A program made the position numbers and the translations under genes. From contig JBANDB010000011.1 in NCBI GenBank assembly GCA_037576215.1, positions 310,001-374,000 on the forward strand: a stretch of 64,000 nt of DNA, in the 5' to 3' direction. The notes under the pieces are model-generated. The model made no database searches. It was not told the origin of the DNA and saw only the letters and a program-made list of their open reading frames with translations. The stretch comes from Armillaria gallica (Eukaryota; Basidiomycota; Agaricomycetes; Agaricales; Physalacriaceae). This document shows positions 11,050 through 22,400 of the stretch, piece by piece (positions within the stretch are counted from its first letter, which is position 1; each line of letters starts with the position of its first letter).

Positions 11050-12841
11050 ATGCTCTGTGTTTGACCTGTTTGATGAATGTTGATGTCGGTAATTGAACCT
11101 AGTGGAGGTCAACTTCAGGTGAAAAAAACAAAGCAAAAATGAAGATGACGCACATGGCAAGCAGCGAGTTAATATAGACTATGCATATTAGTTAGCCAGT
11201 TTTGGGGGGTTAATAAGGAATACTGACGTTTGTGTAATATTAAATCGATGGCAATGAAAATCAGAGTCTTGGGCCGCACAATAACCTACAACGTCTTTGT
11301 GAGATTTTGGATAGAGTCAAGTTGAGAGTCAGCAAACCGTGAAGATAGATAACAACAAACATGCACTATTGTTGTCATCAGGAATAATGGAGACTATATT
11401 GAAGCGAATATCTTCACCTTGTAGCCAACCCTGATACAAGAACAAGTCGCATTAGACCAAGAAGTAGGTCAGCCTTTCTAGTACAAGTGAATCAGTGAGG
11501 ATTCGAAGGTCATTGTGACGAAGTAACACACGAAGAGAAATGCATTCCCTCCCTGCTCTTGTGCAGGTAATAGCACATCATGAAAGCTATGATGAGGTCT
11601 CCCGTGATGATAATGGAGTAAAAAGTGTAAATAGATGCCTATATCGTTGCGTGAGAATCCGCGTCCTTCCAACATTAAGGAAAATGATGTACATTGAACA
11701 CAGAGATGGACACCAAACTCCACATCACATAACTGTAAAGAACTATTGTGAGTCGTATATGTAGCGACAAAGGTTTGCTTACAACTCATAGGATAGATCT
11801 GACACATATCAATCAGAGAAGTCAAAATGAGAGTGAGATCGGTGACTTATGTGTTGCAGTACCTGAAGGAAAGACGGCCGCGTAAGTAGGGAAAATAATT
11901 GAAAGGAGATGCACGATGGTATCACCAAACGAGGCTGCCACAGCAAGAAACTATCTAATAGTAAGGGATTGTAGGAGATCCCACTATTCAACAGAATACT
12001 TACCATGGACCAAGGAACAATTTTGTGAAAATACCGTCCAACTAAGAATGAGTTAAGTCCTGTACCAGTCCATACTGACCAGGAAAATACACACATTTCC
12101 AGAGTCGGATGGCGTATATACTAGGGTTTATGGAAAGAAGAGTTAGTCTTCTCTGTAACAACAATATTGTTCTTACCATTGGACGAACACAATAGTCCAC
12201 ACCTAGGAGAACTACCGTTCAGATAAAAAAACTTGAGGCTCAGGACAACACACCTTTACGAGTAATTGCAGCTAGTACACAAGCTATAGTTAGAGCCGTG
12301 TGGTCTGTAATGCATGTTAATTCGCACCCTCATGCTCCTGTAACAGCAAAACAACAGCAAACACTTAGTGACATCGATAGGGTACCTGCATGCTGCATCC
12401 GACAACATACCAAATAACATTCCCTTCTAGGGCACCTTGCAAGTTCCCATACATATCTATAAGATAGTGATATAGGGCATGCGTGCATAGAGCGACGTGA
12501 ACAGTGTCAAGGACCCTTTACCAAACACGTTAATATTTCACTATGACCAATAGCCGTGAATGGACAAACCAAAAGAGCGCTACCTATCTCATTTGTATCA
12601 GCACAAATTATAATCCTAATCCCGAACAACGTACAGAATAACAGTAGAGTAACCAGTCGTTAGGGTACCTCTTGTAGTAAATGAGCACCTGTAAATTCAT
12701 TATGCCGAATAAACTGCGAAATGAATGAAAACACGTTTTCGCAAGCAAGGTCACATACATGGCGCCTATGGTTGCACCAACAAAGAGAGCCCCGAATGTC
12801 TCCCCGATGGAAGGAATGACTGGCGAAGGTTGTGATGACAT
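11050..12841 (-). CDS. DUF6534-type multi-pass membrane protein gene, copy 1 (multi-exon)
   Basis: Exon 1 starts at 12,841 (MSSQPSPVIPSIGETFGALF, ends 12,759). A 45-nt intron (12,714-12,758, GTATGT...GCAG) leads to exon 2 at 12,635-12,713 (LFGIMNLQVLIYYKRYPNDW). Later exons carry LDTVHVALCTHALYHYLIDM (about 12.45-12.52 kb), FLVGRYFHKIVPWSM (about 12.0 kb), IVSCCGSLVW (about 11.94 kb), ASIYTFYSIIITGDLIIAFM followed by MCYYLHKSREGM (about 11.55-11.63 kb), and near the end NSLLAMC. These match, in order, the landmarks of the basidiomycete DUF6534 family: the early FG-NLQ-YY-YP-D segment, VCGSLVW, the helix ending CYYLHKSRTG, and NSLLA-LN near the C-terminus. The family is a predicted seven-helix membrane protein of unknown function. 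Some exon borders remain unresolved and I cannot confirm that the gene is intact. Confidence 0.8.
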
Positions 12842-13810
12842 TGCAGGTTACAAGGAAGGTGTTGAGGGAAGCTCTGGGACGTCAGCTTATAGATGGGTAG
12901 GCCGGACCAAAACAGCAATATGACTAGCGCCAAATCATTGACTTGGCGTCGACAATACGTCATGCTAGTTCTTGATGTCAACACTGTTCATTCCCCGTCC
13001 TCCATCGTCTGTCGGTGTATCTTGCATCTGATTGGTGCTTCCATTCTCAAATCGCAACCCTTCAAATACAGTTTGAATGAGACTGAATATACATCAACGT
13101 CGCCATATGGGGCAGCGAGTTTCAGCCTCATAGTGAAACATTGTTACTTTAGTCCGAAGTATGGACAACACTGCTAGGAGTCTTTGCTAAGGAAGCCAGT
13201 CAGAGGTAGATCACCAGCAATCATCAGGAACGCACCAAATGGCGGTCACTGATCGGGTAATAGGCTACATCCCATTCCCTTGTCTGATAGCTAAACTTTA
13301 TTATGAAACCTGGATGTAGAACGTTAGCTCGGGACCTTACTAATATGAGGATGTCAACTGACAGCAAGACGTTTCAGAGAAACTAAGATAAGACCGGTGT
13401 CAAGACTTGGTGACGCCCTTCGCAGGATGGGATCTTGTGACGATTGCGGGATCATCCTAACTATGTGAAGTAAATATAACTCCAGTGGAAGATATGAGTG
13501 AAACACCGGTGAATCTGATCAAATTATGATGAAGTGGTGGGTCATCGCGGGGCGTCGCAGGTCCGAGTCTTGCTTGACTATGGGAGGGGACATCCAAAAG
13601 GAATACTCCTAGTATAAGTCTTGGGACTTTCCAGCTCGAGACTCTGCTCGGAAGTGTGCCATTCTACTATGACAATGCAGCAAGTTGCTTGAACTTAAAA
13701 GGCCATCCGGTGGCAAGCCACGGCACATACGGGTCTGAAGGCAAGGATGACACCCTCGGAGGTGTGTTGGATTTATCGAGAAGTATACTATGGAAGTCAG
13801 ACGGGTACTA

Positions 13811-13996
13811 CTGTACTATTTCGTTCAAATCGAACGTGACGTGTCACAAAGGCCCCGTTCGAGTTAGAAAAACTACTATTAGTCACGCATCACGAGAGGG
13901 TTCAAATTTTTTCGTCGGTCACACATCCTTGATGCGCGTTCGAATTGGTCCAAACGCGTCACGCATCACACCATCGAATTGAACGAAATAGTACAG
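13811..13996. mobile_element. MITE with TA target duplication, family 1, copy a
   Basis: The ends are CTGTACTATTTCGTTC... and ...GAACGAAATAGTACAG, perfect inverted repeats for 16 bp, extending with one mismatch to about 23 bp (CAAATCGA against CAATTCGA). A TA dinucleotide flanks each side (13,809-13,810 and 13,997-13,998), the target signature of Tc1/mariner elements. The 186-bp body has no coding capacity and contains a short direct repeat, TCACGCATCAC. The same terminal sequence bounds two other elements in the window. Confidence 0.88.
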
Positions 13997-14023
13997 TATC
14001 AACTTAACAACTGGGGGCTATGC

Positions 14024-14640
14024 CTAGCCTGTTGCTCCTACAAATGTGGCATTCCCAGCCATTATCCCAGCTATTGCGCGCGTACTGAGAGATGAGTCAC
14101 CTTGATGAATGCGGTAAGGTCTTGGTAAGGTCAAAGCTGAGGTGGCGCTCGCGGGGACATATTCCGTAAGCAATATGCTTGATATGGAAGACGGTGTCGA
14201 TTTTAAGAGCGACTGAGACTCTGAACTACTGGTTACGTTCGCGGTCATTAATGTACAGTGTGTAAAATGATTATTTCCATCGGCAGCACTGGCTCAGGCC
14301 TGTTTACAATTGTTTGCGGGAAAATGTTCTGTCATTTTGATATCGGAATGGAGGAAGCCCGCTGAAAATAGATCCAACATCCCAGAACCTGTGGCATAGG
14401 TTAGACTGTATTTGAGTCAATGACATCGGGATCTAGGTATACCATCAACGTACCATGATCCATTATAGCAGTCGTTATGGATAAGTTATTATTGCATACC
14501 GCAGTTTGTATGCCACTCATAAATCTGAGGATGAAAAATTTGATGAAGTCGGGGGCCATCACAAGCGTGGCAAGTACGAGTCCTTGATCAATTTTGGGAA
14601 TCCATGGCAAAGCTGAAGGTGCCATGGATGCTCGCAAGGA
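14024..14640 (-). pseudogene. Decayed Ser/Thr-rich, possibly membrane-anchored protein fragment
   Basis: Minus-strand frames give a fragment resembling the extracellular-domain/linker/helix layout of fungal single-pass proteins: TFSFAMDSQN and NGSWYVDGIP at 14.4-14.6 kb, then a Ser/Thr-rich linker (MTANVTSSSESQSLLKS, SATSALTLPRP) and a Gly/Ala hydrophobic run (RAIAGIMAGNATFVGATG) at 14.03-14.25 kb. The pieces lie in different frames with stops, so it is broken. The MITE at 13.8 kb lies just downstream. The assignment is weak. Confidence 0.3.
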
Positions 14641-15236
14641 TCATAAGTAATGCGTATTACTAAAACCAAATACATCACTGTCAAAAATGGGGGCATTAGA
14701 TATTGGAAGGGGAGGGAGGCATGGTGTATGGCTCGTACATGTACGGGACATGTTGCAGAGCTGTGAGGTCATGTCAGACGAAGCACTCCAGAATCGTGCG
14801 TAGACGGGCGAGTGAGTATTGAAGCTTGCTCTGAAAGAGGGATAAGAAATGACGAAAGAAAGTAAGGCACGTAATTACGTTCTTCGCGACCCCCACCAGC
14901 CTCGTACTTGGCACCATTTATGGTGTCTGCGAACCCCCTGCATACTCCTCAATATAGTCCAGCAGCCAGCCCAAGCACCCTTGATAATCATTATGTTTTC
15001 GATACTCGACTACGACCTATGCGAACGATGTCAGAACACGAATGAAAGATAACTAACAAAATGATACCTTATTCGTCCTCCAAATCCACTGCTCCTGCCT
15101 TTCGAAATAATCCTCAATCAAAAAGTGCTTGCTATAGGACAGCTGATCGTTTCCGCAATCCTTGTTCTACCACCACATTCAATAGACGATTCTGGACGTG
15201 TCGTGAGTATACGATGTTTCACTGACGAGGGATACC

Positions 15237-15880
15237 ATGAACCTTGACTTTTACCGTGATACCAGAAGCATTTTTCCCTTTCTCAACGCCCGTATTGACC
15301 TCAGCATCAACCGACCTTTTCACCATCCCAGGATCGATGGTGTCTGGCTGGCCATTCGCCCCGGGAACCTAAATTTCCAGCCTCTTCATCGGGAACTCAG
15401 GAGCACCCTCCTCGATGTATTTGAGAGGTCCAGCGCTGGGAGCGATGGCTTTGACTGCGAGATCTCAGTCGTTGACTGAAGTTCTTGATCAGTTTCCGGA
15501 ACTCTGAGTTGGTCAAGACCAGCTTGATGAGCGCCAACGCGTGGTGTGTTTCTGTAAGGACATCAAGCCCACAAAAGGTGTGTTCGACACATACCGGGTG
15601 TCTCCTTCTAGATTCCCCTTGTTGATGCCTCAAACAATCTCCATGAAGTCGACCTCCATTGTGTCAGAACTAGTCTTGTACGGGTTTGTCACTGTCACCT
15701 TCTTCTGGATCATGCAGCGTCTGAGAGTCTCTTGGATGTCGATGACGAGCTTCCGGCCATTTGAAAGTTTGAAGGCGTGGAGGTGTAGACATGGTGGGGA
15801 TCCATCGCTGACTCAGACTCTGAAATTTTGTCACAATGATATTCAGAAGAGGTCCTGAGAGTAGAAAATGACATGGCATA
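15237..15880 (-). pseudogene. Decayed unidentified gene
   Basis: Consecutive minus-strand peptides in changing frames look coding: LSNGRKLVIDIQETLRRCMI, QKKVTVTNPYKTSSDTMEVD, ALALIKLVLTNSEFRKLIKN, LAVKAIAPSAGPLKYIEEGA, PEFPMKRLEI and KNASGITVKVKVHGIP. Several single-base shifts and stops separate them. The TNSEFRKLI segment recalls a helical-repeat or DUF5923-like protein, but I am not sure of this. A relic rather than an active gene. Confidence 0.35.
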
Positions 15881-16953
15881 AATACTACACGTATGCGCTA
15901 AAATCAAAGCACGTACTCGACTCAAATCATTGGAAAGAAAAATGAGAACTGAGACAAGAACGACCTTATTGCGTGCATGCTGTATTGAAATTTATCTTGC
16001 AATATGAACAGTACAGATATGTGTTGCTTAACAATGAAATATTGTATGAGAACGAGCGAGCTGAAAGGAAACGGAGTGGTCTTGGAGCAAAAGGAGCATC
16101 AAGGCTCTTGCAGAAAACTTGCGGATATGACGTACTGAATACGTGGGACTCCCTAAAAGGGGAATCACCAACAAACACAGCCACAAAAAAAAGCTCAGGT
16201 TGCAAAGACCGAATCCTGCATACACAGGACTCGGAACCTTCCCATCTGTTGGACTATGCACATGAATCATGCGCATACGATCTGTTGGTACTGGGATTTC
16301 AGATGGAGTTTGATTCATGCTCAAGATATAGCTGATATGCGCCGACGCCTTCCAGTATCGAAAGTGAGGATTAGTCTTAAAGAGTGAAGCACACGCACGT
16401 ACCAGTGTTGATGCCCTGGATGCTGGACCCTATTCCTTACTGGCACCTACTATGCAATGATGAGACCCGGTCGTCTTTGCTTTCTCAAGAAACGGGCATC
16501 ACTCACGTCAGGCACATTATACTAAGCCCGAATACGATTGAATTACAACAACAGTCACTGATGGTTCCGGAACGAGATGACACTGGGGGCAGCCAGAGTC
16601 AACAACTGGCTGTAGCAACTTGGTCATTACGCGTATCCGGAGGAGTGTTGGGATTCAAGGCACTCAAAATATCTGGGGAGAGAGAAGATTGGTTCAGATC
16701 GGCCTGACGGAGAAGAACGAGTCTTACATTGGCTATTACATAACTTTCAAAACCATCAATACGATGGACCTGATAAAACGTTCCGTTTAATGTAGATTGG
16801 ACATAGAACTTTAAGGAAGTGGCCTTACATGCGTCTCCGTAACGACACTCATATACCAGTCTGATCTGCTACCGTCACATTGTGTATGGTCTTACGCAAA
16901 AACATAAGGAACGATAAATGAGCGGCGAAGGGGAGGTTTGAGGAGAGAAGGTA

Positions 16954-17312
16954 CTGTATAATTTCGATCGGTTCGTCAGGCCGTGTGTCCTGTGACCGCG
17001 TTGACGAAATTTTGGGTTCGTCATCACCTAGATATTGCTGTGACCAACCAGAAATTTTCGTCAAACCAGGTACCTACTTGGGATGGCCGGACCCCGGCAT
17101 TTTGGAAGCTTGTAACACCTTTAATGCAGTGTATTTCATGTGTATTAAAGAGACATAAATAAAAGGGTTATATCTATCCGCATTTTTCAAGCATTTTTTG
17201 AGTACAAAAATGACTTCGTCAACGTCGCTTGTGACCTGTGACCAGTACCAAAATCCATCGCCGTCAAGGGGGTCTGTGACCTGTGACCGACGAACTGATC
17301 GAAATTATACAG
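16954..17312. mobile_element. MITE with TA target duplication, family 1, divergent longer member
   Basis: The left end CTGTATAATTTCGATC and right end GATCGAAATTATACAG are perfect 16-bp inverted repeats, extending with one mismatch through GTTCGTC. TA flanks both sides (16,952-16,953 and 17,313-17,314). The 359-bp body carries several copies of GTGACCTGTGACC-like subterminal repeats in both orientations. The first bases (CTGTA, ATTTCG) match the two shorter family members at 13.8 and 32.9 kb, so all three probably used the same type of transposase. Confidence 0.85.
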
Positions 17313-17629
17313 TATACGGCACCTGGACCCTAAATGGTTTAATAAACAATTGCCGAGACGAATCAAAGCACAAGGTTATAGCCTAGGAAGGCGATGATTA
17401 TCGAACTGAGAACCAGAACCATAGATATCAAAAGTGTGGTGCTCTTCCTGCATCCCCAGTTCTGAGAATCGGAAATTGCGATCTCTGATTCGCAGGGGCG
17501 GATTCAGGGTCTCAAAATCCCAATCCCGTTAAAGCTCTGACTCACACACAAAATGCGGTCGCGGCTTAAATGAGCTCTAAGGAAAGTGATGCGATGAGAA
17601 ATGCAGTCAGAGTTGTCAGGCTCAACATG

Positions 17630-18090
17630 TCAATGCGGCCCGAATTTGGCAGGAATCTTGTCTGCCATCCCAGAACATTGCGACAATGGACTCCTGCGAT
17701 GGTGGTTGTTTGAATATACAATAGAACCAGAAAAATAATCCAGGTAAATCGTGTTTAAGCACAGAAGAGCGAGGCAATTAGACGAAGACCACATAAGAGG
17801 CGGGAAACACATGCCGAACCCAAGGGGATGCCGAGAGTAGAGCCGAGCCCCCAACGTAAGGACAATGAAAAAGCGCTGGCAACGACCGACTTAACCAAAA
17901 TACACAGCCACCCGACCGAGCCAGGACTCGGAATGAACAACTTGTGAAACAGAGAGTGTAGGGTGTACAAGCACTGACCCTCCAAATCTCCGACAGCTAT
18001 GTTCCCGTGGCAGGAATATTTCTGAGTAGCCAGACATTCCTTATATATGAAGTGAGGCGGCGCATTTAGATGGTATGCCATATCATGCAC
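17630..18090 (-). other. Minus-strand open frame of uncertain status
   Basis: A 111-codon frame (17,755-18,090: HDMAYHLNAPPHFIYKECLA, IPSPGSVGWLCILVKSVVAS) contains a possible membrane helix. No second copy, splice evidence or domain was found, so it may be chance. Confidence 0.2.
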
Positions 18091-18349
18091 CCAGGTTCCA
18101 TAGTCGGCTTTACCATTATGTCAGATATTAAGCACTGATGCTCTTCGTCGATGGTGGCAGATTTCCATCGTGCCTATACACGGGTAGATAAATAAAAGCT
18201 GGAAGAGGAAGAGAGCGGAGCATTGAAAACTAGACATAACGCCTTCATTGTCAAGATCTCCTCGTCGTGGACGGTTGTAGCGGTGATTCACAAGAAGAAA
18301 TTGCTTTCTATTTTTGAACATGGCGTGCCGGCGGCATTGCCTCCCCTGC

Positions 18350-18915
18350 GAATGTATACAGACTAGACGGTACTGAACGGGAATGCGCTCCTTATTCCTT
18401 GACACCACGTACATGTACCAATCTTCGAATGGTTCTTGAAACCAATAGCGCCGTGATTTAAGACGACTGGTGATGCGCCGTGACGGGGGATGCCGTTCCG
18501 TTATTTGGATCTCTCAAAACCACACAAGCCAGGTCTAAGTAATCGATGTGAGTCAATGACCGGCTTAGAACGTCGATGGTAGCGGTAGAAATCGTGGACG
18601 TTGCAGTCCTTGTAGGAAACCCGTAGGGATGTTATTCCTGAAGTCGACCTGTAGTGGCGGGCGACACGTGTCCCAATGTCGGAATTTCTCGCAGTCGCAC
18701 AAACCAGGCCCGGTGGACCAAAGTCAATGACCGGTTTAAAACCAAGATGATAGCGATAGCGACGATGGATGTCAGATACCCTTATAGAAGACTGAGCGAA
18801 GATGCCAAGAAATCGGCATTTAAAACTTACTTTCAATTCCTTGCGTTCAGCCTGCCGGGAAGGACCGGTAGGCGCGTCCTTGTACTGAGCCGGACCAAGG
18901 AGTCATGCCAATGAT
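18350..18915 (-). pseudogene. Partner-family fragment with an internally duplicated exon
   Basis: The text at 18,360-18,470 matches 53,770-53,870 (both contain ACCACGTACATGTACC or a close variant, then ATCTTCGAATGGTTCT). Two diverged copies of a module of about 170 bp follow (18,525-18,620 and 18,690-18,800, each with AGTCAATGACCGG). The second is followed by DAPTGPSRQAERKE on the minus strand at about 18.85 kb, the same peptide landmark as DAPTGPSRHVEHKE at 47.5 kb and DAPTGPSQHVEHKE at 54.1 kb. It is out of order relative to the full-length copy at 45.6-49.6 kb, so it is a rearranged or independent fragment. Confidence 0.5.
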
Positions 18916-19474
18916 TCAAGACAACGATTGTGGATGCGGCCAACGTTGGATTTCCCTGTTTATAGAGATCAAATTTTCACCAATACTGTAGAATAATTCA
19001 TTACACCATAAAACCCAGCTATCCAACATAAAATGTCCAGAATACTTACCGCTACCAACCCCATGGCGATCGGATCCGACCATTCACGCATCGCGAACCG
19101 CCTAAGCGGCCAGTTGTTTCGATTGCTTTCAGAAATAATATTGGGAGTTGAAAGACGTCGCTTGGCTAATCAGACAAGGAGGAGAATATCGTGAAGCAGC
19201 TGAGCAAAAACAGAGGCTTATAGTAGCAGCAAGACAAGACAACAGAGACTAGAATCAACATGCACCAACAATGAATCTGGCCTTGCTGCTGTTGGTATTC
19301 TCCGGCACGACTTGCAACGTTGAACTCCCAGTTTCTATCAAACCTTATTCGACTTCAGGATTGAGTTCTGCCTGTTACGACATTGCTGTTCAATGTAACG
19401 TTCAGAACGTTCAACTCCTAAATTTGGTTTCACCGCGTTCTTCAGGAGGAGCATAAGTAATCGTTAGACGAGCT

Positions 19475-22400
19475 CTAATCGATATCGGGAACTACGTCTT
19501 CCGGTTTAAACCTATCATCATTCAGCTTCCTCCTGAGGCCTTTCAAGAATGTGCGCATAGAAACACTTTCATAGTACGGCACCGACCCACGCACAGCACG
19601 TCCCTGATGGACCGTAACGTTCTCAGCTTTCGGGACGGGTTCAAGACTAAAATTACGCACCATTAGTTTCTCAGCGACCTTCGCGATGAATGGGAGGAGC
19701 ATGCCCGGCTCCCTCATAGAAAGCACTAGCATGGATATCCCACTGACGCCACCGAAAATACTCAAAACGGTATCAGGCCAATCCCGCCAGCGAACATCGA
19801 GTCGCCTATAAGCTCCCGGGAGAGTAAAATCCCCCGTAACACCGAAAATAAGGATCATCAACGATAACAGGATGTGCCTCCGTAACGTCCGCGCGAGTGA
19901 AAACAGTGTTCCTGTAGCCGCACCAGCAGGCGTTTCCCGCATGGTAAGCTAGAACGTGCGACTTTGTCGTACATGGGAGGTGGATACGTCCACGTGCGAA
20001 TACGTTTGTCGTTGACTATAATTGGTTTACAGGGCGCCATATACTGGTATCCCAGAAGTCGAGGATGAAGGCTTGGGGGATGATGTGCAGCTCCGGAGAT
20101 GATTCCCATCTGACGGTGGCTATAGTCGAGCTGTCAAGGAAGATGCTTTTGAGACTAGCTGTTGCTGGTGAATCCTCGACAAACAGAAGGAAAGGTGATT
20201 CTTCGATGATATGGAGTACCAGTGGCCGGTACGGATACGTTGGATAGTCGTCCCTGGGAGTTGTCAAACAAACATGTATCCCATGAAGTAGATGTCGTTG
20301 CCCTGAAAGAATATAAATTTCGGCGCGTTGGGTCCTATGCGATTTTGAGTCCAACCGATAATGCAATGTATATCTCACAAGGACGAAGTACGTTTGTCTG
20401 AAGGTCAGACACGAATAAATCTAGGTCTTCCGTCGAGGATGTTTACACCGACATGGGAGAGAGGAATCGGTTCGCATCATCTCGGTTGCAGCATATGTGC
20501 CGCCCAAGAAGCTCCAGTCAGGATTGAATGAAAGACATGACAGAGTCGGGAAGTTCTTCGTCCGGAAGACGGCGTTTATCGCAGATAGCTGTCAACGAGC
20601 CACGATGTGGGCCAAGATCTTGCAAAATATTCAGCCGTCGTCCTCGCATTCGAACGAGACCCTTACCGTATGGCCTCGTTGACACAAAATCTAAATTAGT
20701 GATTATCGCCGTCCTCCTGTCTTGACGCGGTCTTCCTTGCGAATCTATTCCTCCTACACATCGAAAGCCCTACGCCAATACCCACCATCAACATTTCATC
20801 ATTTCCAGATTCCCTCATGTTGCGAACATACGGATCGCCATACCATACTTTGATATTGAAGGGTACCGACAGATACCTTGGTCGTGAGAGAAGCCCGGTC
20901 TATCGTCTGGGGCAGCGAGGATGATTTCCCATGGTCGGGCTGACAAGTCTAGCGTCGTATTTGAGTGAAAAGGTCGCCGAGTTGAGTAGAAAACGGTAGA
21001 TCACCGTCAACAGAGGTGTACAACGAATAAAGAGGGGTCCTTATCAAGGCCCATTTCTAGGCGGAACGTCAGTTCGCCAAATGTAGAGTGCCATACCTAA
21101 AACGGGCCAATCAGCAAGACATTCTATAAGATGGAGCTGAAGCCTACGTTCGGTGGATGACGGCAAAAAGTGGCCTTCATCTATCAGCTCTTGGGTTACT
21201 TTGACTGCGGCCAGGTATGGTGACCAGGGTGGACATATCCTAGATGAAATATCAAATTTTGGGAGATACAGTCTATAACGGTAGACATACGGTATGCCAT
21301 CCGAGAATCCGTCGGTAAGGAAGGATCAGCAAGGTGATGTTTGTCAGTGCTCCAAGATACTTGCTATTGACGTCCCTGATGACGACACTACCTGACAGTG
21401 TGGGAGACACTGCTACGTGCCCGGGAAGAACGCCAAACCGACGACCTGACATCCTGGTCTTTTGAAAGAAATCGAAGCACTGGCTGGCGCGTATGATAAT
21501 GAGAGTCAAGAGACAGAGCAAAAGGCGGATATAATGCAACTCACGGTCACCACTTGCAGCCGTCATCACCAACCACGCCAAAGCCTATCATGAATGTCGA
21601 ACGTTCTGAACCCCGCCCGAATCACAACTGAATACTGATTCAGAAATCAGGCGCTCGTTGCTACAGCGGTCGTTATCAAGAAAACGCTTTGGAATTGCCA
21701 TTCAACAACCCTCGACGAAGAGACGATGGCGATATTTGGGGAGAGCGCCTCTGAGCCGGAGTCGTCAATAGTAACATACAGAATCCAACCTAGATAATTA
21801 TCAGATCATCGCATCAAAATGAGGACGAGTACACACCAAGACTATTGGTACTACCTAAGACCTCAGCCATTCTAATCCCCCAAAGTCAAATAACCTCGGA
21901 GACGCCTAGAGTCCTATGTTTCCGTGTATATGCGAGAAAGACAAAAATCTAACATGTGCATGACTAAGGACAGTGCCCGAGAACAGACCATGCCCACATA
22001 CCCAGGACAACCTAGCTTAACCACAGTCGGCAGACAATGGCAGCGACAGTTGGTCGATACGCCAGTTGCGAGCCAAATACAGTTCAAGAATGTTGAAGCA
22101 AATGTAGAAAATGTACATACCAGGTACGATGTCCAGATTGTCGTGGCAGGCAAGTTCAAGATAAAGAACCGCTTAATGCCCCGAGCATATTCGCAGGGGC
22201 GGGTACTGATACTGCTGTATGTTCCGCGGTTTCTTCGCTGCATATGAGAATAAGAAAAGAAAGTGAAAAAGAGAGAAGGCATGCATACAATCCATTCGCG
22301 TCAGACAGCGCGATGTCAGAGCATGAAACAGGGTGTCTCCAAATGTTTCATTGTCACTGCCGCATCCATCGCTAAATCCGGGAAAAAGTAATATTTCATT

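Larger units (their letters stand above)
10140..13416 (+). repeat. Segmental duplication, copy 1, left part
   Basis: This stretch aligns collinearly and in the same orientation with about 41,705-45,590 (ignoring a solo LTR inserted there). Long matching tracts include TTGTGCAGGTAATAGCACAT (about 11,561 and 43,741), AAACTCTTGCCTTCTCGCTT, TGTCTGATAGCTAAACT and GAACGTTAGCTCGGG. Divergence is clearly visible in every line, with small indels, so the duplication is old. It carries the DUF6534-type gene on the minus strand and a conserved but unassigned segment at 10.4-11.0 kb. At 13,416 similarity stops and resumes at 19,309. Confidence 0.9.
13417..19308. other. 5.9 kb interval absent from the second copy of the duplication
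   Basis: In copy 2 the sequence corresponding to 13,416 joins directly to the sequence corresponding to 19,309 (junction at about 45,592). The interval contains two TA-flanked MITEs, decayed minus-strand coding fragments at 14.0-14.6 and 15.2-15.9 kb, and a partner-family fragment at 18.35-18.9 kb. Outside these pieces, for example 14.7-15.2 and 16.3-16.9 kb, nothing was recognised. Confidence 0.7.
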
